Under the pieces are notes generated by a model that saw only the letters and a program-made list of their open reading frames with translations, had not been told where the DNA came from and searched no databases. A program made the position numbers and the translations under genes. From Bacillota bacterium (lineage in GTDB: Bacteria; Bacillota; Bacilli; Paenibacillales; UBA4045), in contig JAEZQY010000004.1 of assembly GCA_023441055.1 (NCBI GenBank), positions 26,221 through 90,220 of the forward strand: 64,000 bases of DNA. Direction: 5' to 3'. This document shows, in pieces, positions 34,179 to 42,702 of this stretch. Positions within the stretch are counted from its first letter, which is position 1. Each line of letters starts with the position of its first letter.

Positions 34179-35352
34179 ACTCCTGCTTGCGTTAGCAATG
34201 ACCACGACATTGACGGGCTGCTGGGGAGCGATTGATCTGCAGGGTATGGCCTATGTGACCGCGATAGGCATCGATTACCGGGATGATCGATTTATCGTGC
34301 ATGTGCAAATCTTGAATTTGTCTAATGTCGCGCAAACCGAGCAAGCACAGATCGGCAAGAATGTGCCGGTGTGGATTGGCAGGGGGGAGGGCAAGACATT
34401 AGTAGACGCGCTATCGGAAGTTTCCGTTGCGACAGAGATGAGTCTGTTCTTCGGCCATCTGAAGGCCATTGTATGCAGTGAGCAACTACTGGAACAGCCT
34501 AAATTACTTGAACAGTTATATGATTCATTCAATCGATTAAGAGATGTGCGCTATAACATCTGGGTGTTCGGCACGAAGGAGAATATGGTGGAGCTACTGA
34601 GTAGGAAATCCATATTAAACTTGTCACCGAACAGCAGCTCTCTATTGCAATATGATGAGACTTATCAACAGGGATCCTATGTGGAGCCGCTCTATGGGTT
34701 TAAAATGATTGCGCAAATGAATGAGCCTGGACGTACTGTGCTATTGCCTTCACTATCGATTACGAGCAAGGTATGGAAGGAGGATAAGCGTCCGAAGAGC
34801 ACCTACATAGTTGACGGCATCTATGTCTTTAGCAATGGCCCTAAGCCGGAGTATAAAGGCAAATTTCAGGTAAAGCACATACTGGGCAGCCGATGGCTGC
34901 AGAAGAAATTGAATATCACATGGATTGCTATTCCTGATGACGGTCCGCTCAAAGCGGTCGTCAATTTGCGCAGACCTAACTATAGGATCAGTTTAAGGCA
35001 GATAAAGGATGGTTATGCTGTCTATGATATTAAGGTGAGGATCAAAGGTTCAATCAGTGAATTGATACAAAATATGACCGTCGAGGAGATGGAGAAGCAG
35101 TCGGCAGAAGTGCTGGAGCGCCAGATCAGAGAAACGTATGCGTATGCGCTCGAGCGAGGAGTCGATATCTATAGCATGAGCGGCATTCTGTACCGAAAGC
35201 ATCCGGATATATGGCGGAAGTGGCAGGCACGAGGGGCTGAGATGATAAACGAGCAGTCGCTAGGGACAGTCGATGTGTTGGTTGATCTAATTCATACCGG
35301 CAAGTATAAGGGGAAGGTAAAGATGAAGCAGCCTGGAGAGGACGACCATTAA
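34162..35352 (+). CDS. Spore germination lipoprotein, GerAC family
   Basis: A 396-residue Ger(x)C-family lipoprotein. A short signal ends in the lipobox LTGC, followed by the ectodomain start WGAIDLQGMAYVTAIGID that is characteristic of the family. Three in-frame ATGs (34153, 34156, 34162) overlap the end of the A-subunit gene; 34162 is chosen because GGAAAG ends nine bases before it. It completes the receptor operon. An inverted repeat around its stop codon probably ends transcription. Confidence 0.92.
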   Translation: MKAAYKLLLALAMTTTLTGCWGAIDLQGMAYVTAIGIDYRDDRFIVHVQILNLSNVAQTEQAQIGKNVPVWIGRGEGKTLVDALSEVSVATEMSLFFGHLKAIVCSEQLLEQPKLLEQLYDSFNRLRDVRYNIWVFGTKENMVELLSRKSILNLSPNSSSLLQYDETYQQGSYVEPLYGFKMIAQMNEPGRTVLLPSLSITSKVWKEDKRPKSTYIVDGIYVFSNGPKPEYKGKFQVKHILGSRWLQKKLNITWIAIPDDGPLKAVVNLRRPNYRISLRQIKDGYAVYDIKVRIKGSISELIQNMTVEEMEKQSAEVLERQIRETYAYALERGVDIYSMSGILYRKHPDIWRKWQARGAEMINEQSLGTVDVLVDLIHTGKYKGKVKMKQPGEDDH

Positions 35353-35374
35353 CGGGCGATCTTCCCAGGCTGCT
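35327..35374. terminator. Long-loop inverted repeat between convergent operons
   Basis: AGCAGCCTGG (35327-35336, inside the last codons of the GerC-type gene) pairs perfectly with CCAGGCTGCT (35365-35374). The loop is 28 bases and there is no T tract. Its place between two convergent operons 31 bases apart suggests a bidirectional transcription stop. Confidence 0.4.
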
Positions 35375-35383
35375 CAATATGAA

Positions 35384-36031
35384 CTAGGCGTTACGGCTTA
35401 TCAGATGGAGCTTCACAGCATATTCAAACAGGAATTCGAATGCCTCCAGATGACGCTTGGCCTCGAAGCCATTAGCGCCCCATGCGTAGATCCCGTGCTT
35501 ATCCAGCAGTATGCCTGGCACACGCGGCACAATGGACTCTTCGATTCGTGCGGCGATCCGCGGAATATCGGCATAGTTCGGCAGGATCGGAATACGAATC
35601 TCAGCCTCTTCCTCCCAGATCCCGAACGCTTTAATCAATTCGACACCAGCAACCGGCACGCTGCCCTGCTCCTGATAGAGCACGGAAGCTAGGTTGTTAT
35701 TCACAGTATGGACGTGATAGATCGCGCCGCATCCGGTCAGTCTATACAGCTCGCTGTGAATAATCGTCTCGGCTGACGGCTTCAAGCCAGTGTTCTCCGA
35801 GGGCTGTCCATGCTCATCGACAAGCAGGAAGTCCTGTGGCGAAGAGATCGACTTGTCTCTGCCGCTAGACGTGACGGCGAAGGTGAATTGTCCATTCACA
35901 ATCTCGCCTACTCGCATAGACAGATTGCCGCTCGTCGCCGGGAACCAGCCGCGTGAGGCGAGCTCGGATTTAATTTCGCTGAGCTGAGCGAATACGTCTT
36001 GCTTTTGCTCCAAGGTAATGGATGGTCTCAT
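35384..36031 (-). CDS. mtnB: Methylthioribulose-1-phosphate dehydratase
   Basis: A 215-residue class II aldolase-fold zinc enzyme of methionine salvage that dehydrates 5-methylthioribulose 1-phosphate. SGNLSMR (about 35-41), VTSSGRDK, the zinc ligands in IYHVHTVNNN and the KHGIYAWG block are typical. The start at 36031 has AGAAAGGAA upstream; the frame is open much further into mtnX but that extension is not family-like. It is the last gene of the proBAC-mtnWXB operon. Confidence 0.94.
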   Translation of the reverse strand: MRPSITLEQKQDVFAQLSEIKSELASRGWFPATSGNLSMRVGEIVNGQFTFAVTSSGRDKSISSPQDFLLVDEHGQPSENTGLKPSAETIIHSELYRLTGCGAIYHVHTVNNNLASVLYQEQGSVPVAGVELIKAFGIWEEEAEIRIPILPNYADIPRIAARIEESIVPRVPGILLDKHGIYAWGANGFEAKRHLEAFEFLFEYAVKLHLISRNA

Positions 36032-36036
36032 GGCTG

Positions 36037-36723
36037 CTAGGTTCCTTTCTTGCTGAACAATTGATTTAATCCCTCGATGACATCGAAGAAGGTTTCGTAT
36101 GGGGTATGCGGTATGGCGAGCTCGCGGCATCGTTCCAGCAGATGAGAGCGGGCGAAGACATGATCGGCCAGCTTCGCGCCTTCGAAGTCTGTCAAGCTGT
36201 CGCCAATCAGGATTCGCGTATAGATATCGGACGGATATTGTCTGATGACGCGCGTCTTGCACATGCCGCAATCGCGGTCGCAATTAGTATCGCAAGGATG
36301 CGGCCATATAATCTCGACCGTAGCTCCCGAGAACGAAGCCTTGTTACAGTAGATATGATCATGCGCGATTGCATAGGGCTCAAGCAGCGGGTAGATGAAG
36401 AAGTCGATGCCGCCGCTGGTGACATAGAACTCTACCTGCTCGCGCCTGCACCAGTCCAGCAGCTCGGTAAATCCCGGACGAATGCCCGCAGTATCTAGGA
36501 CGAAGCGCGTAATCTCCTCCTCCATGGAAGAAGGCAGCAGCGCGAATAGCTCGCTGACCCCGACATGCAGACTCTTGTGCCCGTCCATCATATCCTTTAC
36601 AATCGCTTCCCAACCCGGCGGGTCAAACTGCTTCATGATGGCGATAATATTATCGCTCATCGTAATCGTACCGTCGAAATCGCAGAAGATGATCGGGCGC
36701 TTGTCTAAGTGTGAAGCAGTCAA
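36037..36723 (-). CDS. mtnX: 2-hydroxy-3-keto-5-methylthiopentenyl-1-phosphate phosphatase
   Basis: A 228-residue HAD-superfamily phosphatase acting after MtnW. Motif I is FCDFDGTIT, motif II lies in VTSGGIDFF and motif III in LIGDSLTDFEGA. A Cys-rich loop PHPCDTNCDRDCGMCKTR (about 146-163) is present, as in the Bacillus enzyme. The start chosen is a TTG at 36723 overlapping the mtnW stop (TTGA), with GGGGGGTG in front; a GTG 15 bases upstream is the alternative. It sits between mtnW and mtnB with minimal gaps. Confidence 0.93.
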   Translation of the reverse strand: MTASHLDKRPIIFCDFDGTITMSDNIIAIMKQFDPPGWEAIVKDMMDGHKSLHVGVSELFALLPSSMEEEITRFVLDTAGIRPGFTELLDWCRREQVEFYVTSGGIDFFIYPLLEPYAIAHDHIYCNKASFSGATVEIIWPHPCDTNCDRDCGMCKTRVIRQYPSDIYTRILIGDSLTDFEGAKLADHVFARSHLLERCRELAIPHTPYETFFDVIEGLNQLFSKKGT

Positions 36724-37988
36724 GTACGCACCCCCCACAAGCGAATCGCCTCCGCGAGTTCTGAATGGGAGGATGCGTACGTCTGCAGGTCAGTTCCCTC
36801 GAGTGTGGCTTGTATCGCTTGTCGGAACGCTCGTCCGCCTGCAGCTGCGCCCATCGGGTGACCGTGCACGCCTCCGCCGGTATTCACCACAACGTCGTGC
36901 CCGAAGTCGCGGAGGATCAATGGGACGAGTCCAGGGTGGATGCCCGCTGAAGGAACAGGAAAGCTAGTGCGCAACGGGAGATCAGACGCAGATCCATGAA
37001 CGTCATGCACATAATCCTGCGCAAGCTGCTCTGTAAGGAGCACATCCTTAATTGCCATATTCTCTTCTCTGGGCATGACGACTGAGCCATAAGGAGAAGG
37101 GAATAGCACGAGATCAGCCCCAGCTACGCGCATCAGCTTGCCTAGCAGAACAGAGGCGGATATGCCGTGCTCACGAGACGGATAGAGCGCGCCTGCCAGC
37201 GCGGGATGCGCAGCGATCGGTACATTAATCTCGGGATCGGCGGCAAGCTCCTGCAACGTGTCATAACCATAGGCCAGCACATTAAATAGCAGCGCGTTCG
37301 CGCCGGCATCAATGGCCTCCTTGGCTGTCTTGGCAAGCTGAGAGGTCTTGCCGGTCAAATTCACGGCATAGAGCAGCTTCTGCCCAGTCTCCGCTTCAGA
37401 TTCCCGAGCGGCGGCCATGCATGCTTCTACACGCTTGCCAATTGGTGTTAGCGGATTCTCGAACAAGATCTCATCGTCCTTGATCATATCGACGCCACCT
37501 AGCGCCTGCGCCAGGAATTGCTGTCGAAGCTCTGGCAGATCATAGCCAACAACGGATTTGAAGATGCTCATAAGGAGCGGTCGATCCTGTATGCCGAGTA
37601 GCTCACGTGTGCCCTTAACTCCAAACTTCGGACCGCTGAAGCGGGAGAGGAAGGGCTCGGAGAAGTGGATATCGATCAGCTTAATCCGTCCATCCATGCT
37701 TAACTTTCCGAATATGGTCACGAGCAGGGCAGGGATATCAACGGAATAATTGATATCGGGATAAGCAATCCGAATGTCGGCGTAGCGCTCTCCGGGCTGC
37801 GCATGCTCTGGTTCATGCGCATCGATGGATACTACGAGTCCTAGATGCTTCTCCATCGCTGCGCGCTTCAGCTCGGGCAATTCTGTCCAGCTGCCTACTG
37901 TTAGTCCTACCGCTATACCCTGCGCTTTCTTAGTGAAATCAGCCTTGTCATCGAATAGGCGGTATGTGGCTACACAATACGTACTCAT
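36720..37988 (-). CDS. mtnW: 2,3-diketo-5-methylthiopentyl-1-phosphate enolase (RuBisCO-like protein)
   Basis: A 422-residue form IV RuBisCO-like protein that enolises diketomethylthiopentyl phosphate in methionine salvage. The large-subunit barrel is recognisable: GGVDMIKDDE holds the lysine that is carbamylated to bind magnesium, and the C-terminal phosphate-binding GGGVHGHPMGAAAGG is present. It is a salvage enzyme, not a carbon-fixing RuBisCO. AAGAGGGTG lies before the ATG, which overlaps the proC stop by four bases. Confidence 0.95.
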   Translation of the reverse strand: MSTYCVATYRLFDDKADFTKKAQGIAVGLTVGSWTELPELKRAAMEKHLGLVVSIDAHEPEHAQPGERYADIRIAYPDINYSVDIPALLVTIFGKLSMDGRIKLIDIHFSEPFLSRFSGPKFGVKGTRELLGIQDRPLLMSIFKSVVGYDLPELRQQFLAQALGGVDMIKDDEILFENPLTPIGKRVEACMAAARESEAETGQKLLYAVNLTGKTSQLAKTAKEAIDAGANALLFNVLAYGYDTLQELAADPEINVPIAAHPALAGALYPSREHGISASVLLGKLMRVAGADLVLFPSPYGSVVMPREENMAIKDVLLTEQLAQDYVHDVHGSASDLPLRTSFPVPSAGIHPGLVPLILRDFGHDVVVNTGGGVHGHPMGAAAGGRAFRQAIQATLEGTDLQTYASSHSELAEAIRLWGVRT

Positions 37989-38857
37989 GATGATTCACCC
38001 TCTTGATGGTTAATTTGCTCCGCAATGGCCTGTCCAATCTCGGCTGCGCGTTCAGCTGAACGCAGCACCGCTTGTTCAATAGCTGGACCGACGCGATGGG
38101 CTTGCATCAGCTCGATTGCAGCTTGGGTAGTGCCATTCGGCGACGTCACCTTGCGCCGCAGCTGTGCCGGATCCCCGTTGGTCTGCCTCAGCATCTCCGC
38201 CGCACCGATCAATGTCTGGATCGCCAATGTCCGAGCGGTCTGCTCATCCAGTCCACCAGCTACCCCGCCAGCGATCATCGCCTCAACAAAATAATAGACG
38301 TAAGCCGGGCCGCTGCCTGACACGCCTGTGACGATATCCAGCTGCTGCTCCGGCACCTCGCGAACAATCCCGATCGATTCGAAGATCTCACGGGCAAGCT
38401 GCTTCAACCTGTCATCAATCAGCACGCTATAGGATATTCCGGTTGCGCCCAGTCCTATCGTGCTGGAGGTGTTCGGCATCGTTCGAGCGACAGGCAGAGG
38501 CAGGGCGAGCAGCTGCTCAATTCCCGCAATTGACAGGCCGGCGATGACCGAGATGATCAGCTGGCCATCGTGGAACCCGCCGCGATACGCGCGTATAGCC
38601 TCCGCGGCATCCTTGGGCTTCATTGCGAGCACCACAATGTCGGAAGCGATCAGCGCGTCGATCTTCGCCTGTTCACTCGTCGCTGGCATAATCCCGTACT
38701 GCTCCGCAAGCGCCATTGGCCGATCGGATTGCGCTCGTCCCAATACATAGACATGCGAAGGCTGGACGCGCTGCTGGCTGATTAAGCCGCGAATAATCGC
38801 CTCCGCCATCGCGCCTCCGCCAATGAAGCTGATCCTGCTATCAAGTAGCGTCGTCAT
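37985..38857 (-). CDS. proC: Pyrroline-5-carboxylate reductase
   Basis: A 290-residue enzyme for the last step of proline synthesis. The N-terminal NAD(P)-binding motif FIGGGAMAEAIIRGL, RTMPNTSSTIGLGATG and the C-terminal GVSGSGPAYVYYFVEAM signature are clear. It overlaps proA upstream and mtnW downstream by four bases each. It could equally be named after a Bacillus paralogue (proG, proI); the choice is not resolvable here. Confidence 0.94.
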   Translation of the reverse strand: MTTLLDSRISFIGGGAMAEAIIRGLISQQRVQPSHVYVLGRAQSDRPMALAEQYGIMPATSEQAKIDALIASDIVVLAMKPKDAAEAIRAYRGGFHDGQLIISVIAGLSIAGIEQLLALPLPVARTMPNTSSTIGLGATGISYSVLIDDRLKQLAREIFESIGIVREVPEQQLDIVTGVSGSGPAYVYYFVEAMIAGGVAGGLDEQTARTLAIQTLIGAAEMLRQTNGDPAQLRRKVTSPNGTTQAAIELMQAHRVGPAIEQAVLRSAERAAEIGQAIAEQINHQEGESS

Positions 38858-40101
38858 TGGCGAATCTGCCCATCGCCGTAGACGAAGTATTTGCTGGACG
38901 TAAGCGCAGGCAGACCCATCGGGCCGCGCGCATGCAGCTTCTGCGTGCTGATACCGATCTCTGCGCCGTAACCGAATTCATTCCCGTCGGTGAAGCGGGT
39001 GGAGGCATTGTGATAGACGGCGGCTGCGTCGATCTCATTCATGAATTGCGCCGCATGGTCGGTGTTCTCCGTCACAATACATTCGGAGTGCATCGTGCCG
39101 AATCGCTGAATATGGGCGATAGCTTCATCAATGCTGCTAACAAGCTTCACATTAAGGATATAATCATTATATTCTGTCGCATAATCATCATCGGTTGCCG
39201 ATTGAACATCTGTCAATAATGCTTGCGTCGCCGCATCGCCGCGCAGCTCCACGTTAAGACTCTTATATGCGTCCGCGATCGCAGGAAGATGCTTCTCAGC
39301 GAAGCTGCGATGAACGAGCAGCGTCTCCATCGCGTTGCACACAGAAGGTCGCTGAACCTTGGCGTTGATGGCGATTTCCTGTGCCATCTTCACATCGGCG
39401 GATTCGTCAATATAAGTATGGCATACGCCTGCGCCTGTCTCGATTACAGGAATCGAAGCATTCTTCACGACGTTCTGAATGAGTGAAGCGCCGCCGCGCG
39501 GAATGATGACATCAAGTGCACCGTTTAGCTTCAACATCTCGTCAACGGAGGAGCGGTTAGGATCGTTGATCAGCTGCAGGGCATTAACCGGCATGGCGGA
39601 GCCCGCCATCGCCTGCTGCAGGACTTCCACTATACGTTGGTTGGAGTGCAGGGCGGCAGATCCACCGCGCAGCACGACCGCATTGCCCGTCTTCAGGCAC
39701 AGACCAGCCGCGTCGACGGTCACATTCGGGCGCGCTTCATAGATAATGCCAATCACACCGATTGGTACACGCTTCTTGAAGATGCGCAGGCCATTCGGAC
39801 GTGTTGTCTCCTCGAGCACCTCACCAACGGGGTCAGGCAGCGAGACAATCTGCCGTAGTCCATCCGCAATCGCGTCTATGCGTTCCTCGTTCAGCGCCAA
39901 GCGGTCCAGCAGGGAGGTTGAAATCCCGCTTACACGGCCGTTCTCCAGGTCGATTCGATTCGCTTCTATGATCGATGCGTATTCCGCTTGCAGCGCATTG
40001 GCCATCAGCAGCAGCGCTTCATTCTTCTGATCGGTCGTGAGTAAACCCAACCTGCCGGAGACTGATTTGGCTAGATTGGCCTTCGTCCATACTTCGCTCA
40101 T
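38854..40101 (-). CDS. proA: Glutamate-5-semialdehyde dehydrogenase (gamma-glutamyl phosphate reductase)
   Basis: A 415-residue aldehyde-dehydrogenase-superfamily enzyme for the second step of proline synthesis. The catalytic cysteine lies in QRPSVCNAMETLL; IYEARPNVTVDAAGLCLKTGN, and the GNEFGYGAEIGISTQKLHARGP stretch near the C-terminus, are hallmarks. I use the ATG at 40101 because AAGGAGG precedes it; the 27-base extension upstream has no site. It lies 63 bases after proB. Confidence 0.95.
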   Translation of the reverse strand: MSEVWTKANLAKSVSGRLGLLTTDQKNEALLLMANALQAEYASIIEANRIDLENGRVSGISTSLLDRLALNEERIDAIADGLRQIVSLPDPVGEVLEETTRPNGLRIFKKRVPIGVIGIIYEARPNVTVDAAGLCLKTGNAVVLRGGSAALHSNQRIVEVLQQAMAGSAMPVNALQLINDPNRSSVDEMLKLNGALDVIIPRGGASLIQNVVKNASIPVIETGAGVCHTYIDESADVKMAQEIAINAKVQRPSVCNAMETLLVHRSFAEKHLPAIADAYKSLNVELRGDAATQALLTDVQSATDDDYATEYNDYILNVKLVSSIDEAIAHIQRFGTMHSECIVTENTDHAAQFMNEIDAAAVYHNASTRFTDGNEFGYGAEIGISTQKLHARGPMGLPALTSSKYFVYGDGQIRQ

Positions 40102-40164
40102 TGTGCAAGTGCCTCCTTCATGGTTCAAGTTGTATCCGTTCCTTCTACTTTAACATGTTTGGCG

Positions 40165-41262
40165 TTAGAACGACACCCATTCATCACGGTGGATCACCTC
40201 AGGCCGATGCACGTCGATACGCTGTAGCGCCTCCTCGGAGGACAGTCCGGCGACGGCTTGGAGCTGCCAGCTAGCATAATTCACAACGCCTCGTCCGATC
40301 ACACGCTTCACTAGATCAACGACCTCAACGACATCGCCTGGATGGAATTCGCCGGTCACCTCACGCACGCCTGCTGGGAGCAGACTCTTGCCGCCCGTGA
40401 GCAGCGCATGCGCCGCGCCGTCGTCCACCTGGATGGTTCCTTGCAGCGTCGAATGGAAGCCGACCCATTGCTTCTTCATAGAAAGTGCGGTAAGTCTGGT
40501 GTCAAAATAAGTCCCGCGTCCGTGTCCCTTCACCGCCAGCATTAAATCGCCCGCTGCGCTGGCTCTGCCGATGAAGACTGGGACACCGCCGCGCATGGCG
40601 ATGCGAGCCGCCTCGATCTTGGAGCGCATGCCGCCTGTGCCAATGCCAGTTCCGGCTCCTCCGGCAATCTGCACGAGCTCCTCGCTGATTTCCTCTACAC
40701 GCTCAATCTTCTTGGCCGAGCTGTTCTTACGCGGGTCATCCGTATATAGTCCATCCATATCTGTGATGATTACTAGCTGATCAGCCTTCACCAGATTGGC
40801 AACGAGCGCAGATAAGGAGTCATTATCGCCGAACTTCAGCTCGCCGACAGACACCGTGTCATTCTCATTAATAATAGGCAGAATACCACGGCGCATAAGC
40901 TCCTCAATCGTCATCTGCGCATTATTAATCCGCTTGCGATCCGAGAAATCATAGCGGGTCAGCAGAATCTGGGCGACTCCCTTGCCAAACTCCGCGAATG
41001 ATTCATGATAAGCCTGCATAAGTAGCGCTTGTCCGACAGCCGCAGCAGCCTGCTTCTCATGCAGCAGCTTAGGCCGCTTCTCATAGCCGATCGCGCGGAA
41101 TCCCGCCGCTACGGCACCTGATGTCACTAGCAGCGGGGTGTAGCCCGCATCGATTAAGCTAGACAGCTCTCTGGCAAAATAATGAATGTGATCCCGGTTC
41201 AGTCCGCCCTCATCTGAGGCGAGGGAACTGCTGCCGATCTTCACAACAATCGTCTGATTCAT
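40165..41262 (-). CDS. proB: Glutamate 5-kinase
   Basis: A 365-residue kinase starting proline synthesis. The amino-acid kinase domain (about 1-255) has VKIGSSSLA, INENDTVSV and GTGGMRSKIEAA; a C-terminal PUA domain (about 275-352) is present. GGGCGGAGTG is the ribosome site. It is the first gene of a six-gene minus-strand operon reaching into methionine salvage, and it is divergent from fabV. No T-box leader was seen in the 170-base upstream gap. Confidence 0.95.
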   Translation of the reverse strand: MNQTIVVKIGSSSLASDEGGLNRDHIHYFARELSSLIDAGYTPLLVTSGAVAAGFRAIGYEKRPKLLHEKQAAAAVGQALLMQAYHESFAEFGKGVAQILLTRYDFSDRKRINNAQMTIEELMRRGILPIINENDTVSVGELKFGDNDSLSALVANLVKADQLVIITDMDGLYTDDPRKNSSAKKIERVEEISEELVQIAGGAGTGIGTGGMRSKIEAARIAMRGGVPVFIGRASAAGDLMLAVKGHGRGTYFDTRLTALSMKKQWVGFHSTLQGTIQVDDGAAHALLTGGKSLLPAGVREVTGEFHPGDVVEVVDLVKRVIGRGVVNYASWQLQAVAGLSSEEALQRIDVHRPEVIHRDEWVSF

Positions 41263-41361
41263 CTGGTATCACTCCGCCCTTAAATATGAACAAGAATAGC
41301 ATTACAGATACGCTTTGTAAAGCCAATCCAGGCGCCTCCGCGCATCTCCTGCAACTAATCG

Positions 41362-41391
41362 TTGTGATTTGGTCTTAGTATCAAGTATAAT
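41362..41391 (+). promoter_or_regulatory. Sigma-A promoter of fabV
   Basis: TTGTGA (41362-41367) and a perfect TATAAT (41386-41391) are separated by 18 bases, about 40 bases upstream of fabV. The rest of the 170-base proB-fabV gap shows no strong dyad. Confidence 0.7.
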
Positions 41392-41432
41392 ATGCAATAG
41401 CTGATCTAATTTTGGATATGGAAAGGAAATGA

Positions 41433-42617
41433 ATGATGATCATACAACCGAAAATTCGTGGATTTATTTGTACAACCGCGCACCCAACCGGCTGTGCTAA
41501 GATAGTCGAACAGCAAATTAACTATGTGAAGAACCAGCCGCCCATTGCAGGTCCCAAGAAGGTGCTAGTGCTGGGAGGATCTACGGGCTTCGGACTCGCA
41601 TCTCGGATCTCTGCCGCCTTCGGCTCGGGTGCCGCTACCTTGGCGGTTTACTTCGAGCGTCCAGCGGAGGGTGCTCGAACAGCGTCTGCCGGCTGGTACA
41701 ATACGGCGGCCTTCGAGCAGGCTGCTCATGAGGCTGGTTTATATGCCCGCAGCATTAATGGCGATGCCTTCTCAGACGAGATCAAGGCGCAGACCATTGC
41801 GATGATTAAGCAGGATCTTGGCCAGGTGGATCTAGTCGTCTACAGCCTAGCCGCGCCGCGTAGGACGGATCCGCGGACTGCTGAGGTATACAGCTCAACC
41901 TTGAAGCCAATCGGCTCATCGTATGTAAGCAAGACAGTCGACACGAATACCGGTCAAGTCACTGAGGTGAAGCTTGAGCCGGCAACGGACGAAGAAATTC
42001 GCGGCACGATCGCCGTTATGGGCGGCGAGGACTGGCAGCTATGGATGGACGCCTTGGCGGATGCCGGCGTGCTGGCTGAAGGCGCCAAGACGGTAGCATA
42101 CTCCTATATCGGGCCTGCGGTCACGCATTCGATCTACCGGGAAGGCACAATCGGCAGAGCCAAGGACGACCTTGAGGCATCCGCGCATGCCATTGACGCG
42201 AAGCTGCGGGAGTTGGGCGGCCGCGCCTATGTATCCGTGAACAAAGCACTCGTCACACAAGCAAGCTCGGCGATTCCAGTCGTGCCACTCTATATCTCCT
42301 TGCTGTTCAAGATTATGAAGGAGAAGGGGCTACATGAAGGAACAATCGAGCAGATGTATCGTCTGTTCGCTGACCGCCTATACGCAGATGCAGAACCAGC
42401 TGTAGATGAGAAGGGCCGCATACGCGTCGATGATTGGGAGATGCGGGAGGATGTGCAAGAAGCCGTGAGCGCGCTATGGCCGACGATCAGCACGGATAAT
42501 CTGAACGCCATCTCCGACATTACGGGTTATCGCGAGGACTTCCTGAAGCTGTTCGGCTTCGGCGTGGATGGCGTTGATTATGAGGCGGATGTCGATCCGA
42601 ATGTGTCGATTGGTTAA
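41433..42617 (+). CDS. fabV: Enoyl-[acyl-carrier-protein] reductase FabV / trans-2-enoyl-CoA reductase
   Basis: A 394-residue single-subunit NADH-dependent enoyl reductase of the FabV/TER family. The N-terminal IIQPKIRGFICTTAHPTGC, the Rossmann motif VLGGSTGFGLASR and the unusual FabV catalytic pair Y-x8-K (YREGTIGRAK) are all present. FabV-type enzymes are relatively triclosan-tolerant by family knowledge. AAAGGAAAT precedes the start. Whether it serves fatty-acid elongation or crotonyl-CoA reduction cannot be decided here; an hbd-like gene is about 15 kb away. Confidence 0.95.
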   Translation: MMIIQPKIRGFICTTAHPTGCAKIVEQQINYVKNQPPIAGPKKVLVLGGSTGFGLASRISAAFGSGAATLAVYFERPAEGARTASAGWYNTAAFEQAAHEAGLYARSINGDAFSDEIKAQTIAMIKQDLGQVDLVVYSLAAPRRTDPRTAEVYSSTLKPIGSSYVSKTVDTNTGQVTEVKLEPATDEEIRGTIAVMGGEDWQLWMDALADAGVLAEGAKTVAYSYIGPAVTHSIYREGTIGRAKDDLEASAHAIDAKLRELGGRAYVSVNKALVTQASSAIPVVPLYISLLFKIMKEKGLHEGTIEQMYRLFADRLYADAEPAVDEKGRIRVDDWEMREDVQEAVSALWPTISTDNLNAISDITGYREDFLKLFGFGVDGVDYEADVDPNVSIG

Positions 42618-42641
42618 TTCATGTGTATATGAATGAAGTAA

Positions 42642-42690
42642 AGAAGCGGTTGCCAGAGCATGATGCTCGGCAGCCGCTTCTTCCAATTTG
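42642..42690. terminator. Bidirectional terminator between fabV and mtnE
   Basis: GAAGCGG (42643-42649) pairs with CCGCTTC (42674-42680), with TGCC/GGCA and GAGCAT/ATGCTC stems stacked inside. A T/C-rich tail follows on the plus strand. The two genes are convergent, and the arm for the minus strand is also followed by T-rich sequence. Confidence 0.75.
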
Positions 42691-42702
42691 ATCTGATTGC
42701 GT

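Noticed and set aside
36032..36283. N-terminal extension of mtnB
   Set aside because: The extra 84 residues lie entirely in mtnX on the same strand in another frame; a good ribosome site marks the internal start at 36031.
36720..37988. RuBisCO large subunit for carbon fixation
   Set aside because: It is a form IV RuBisCO-like protein embedded with mtnX and mtnB; no phosphoribulokinase or small subunit is present.
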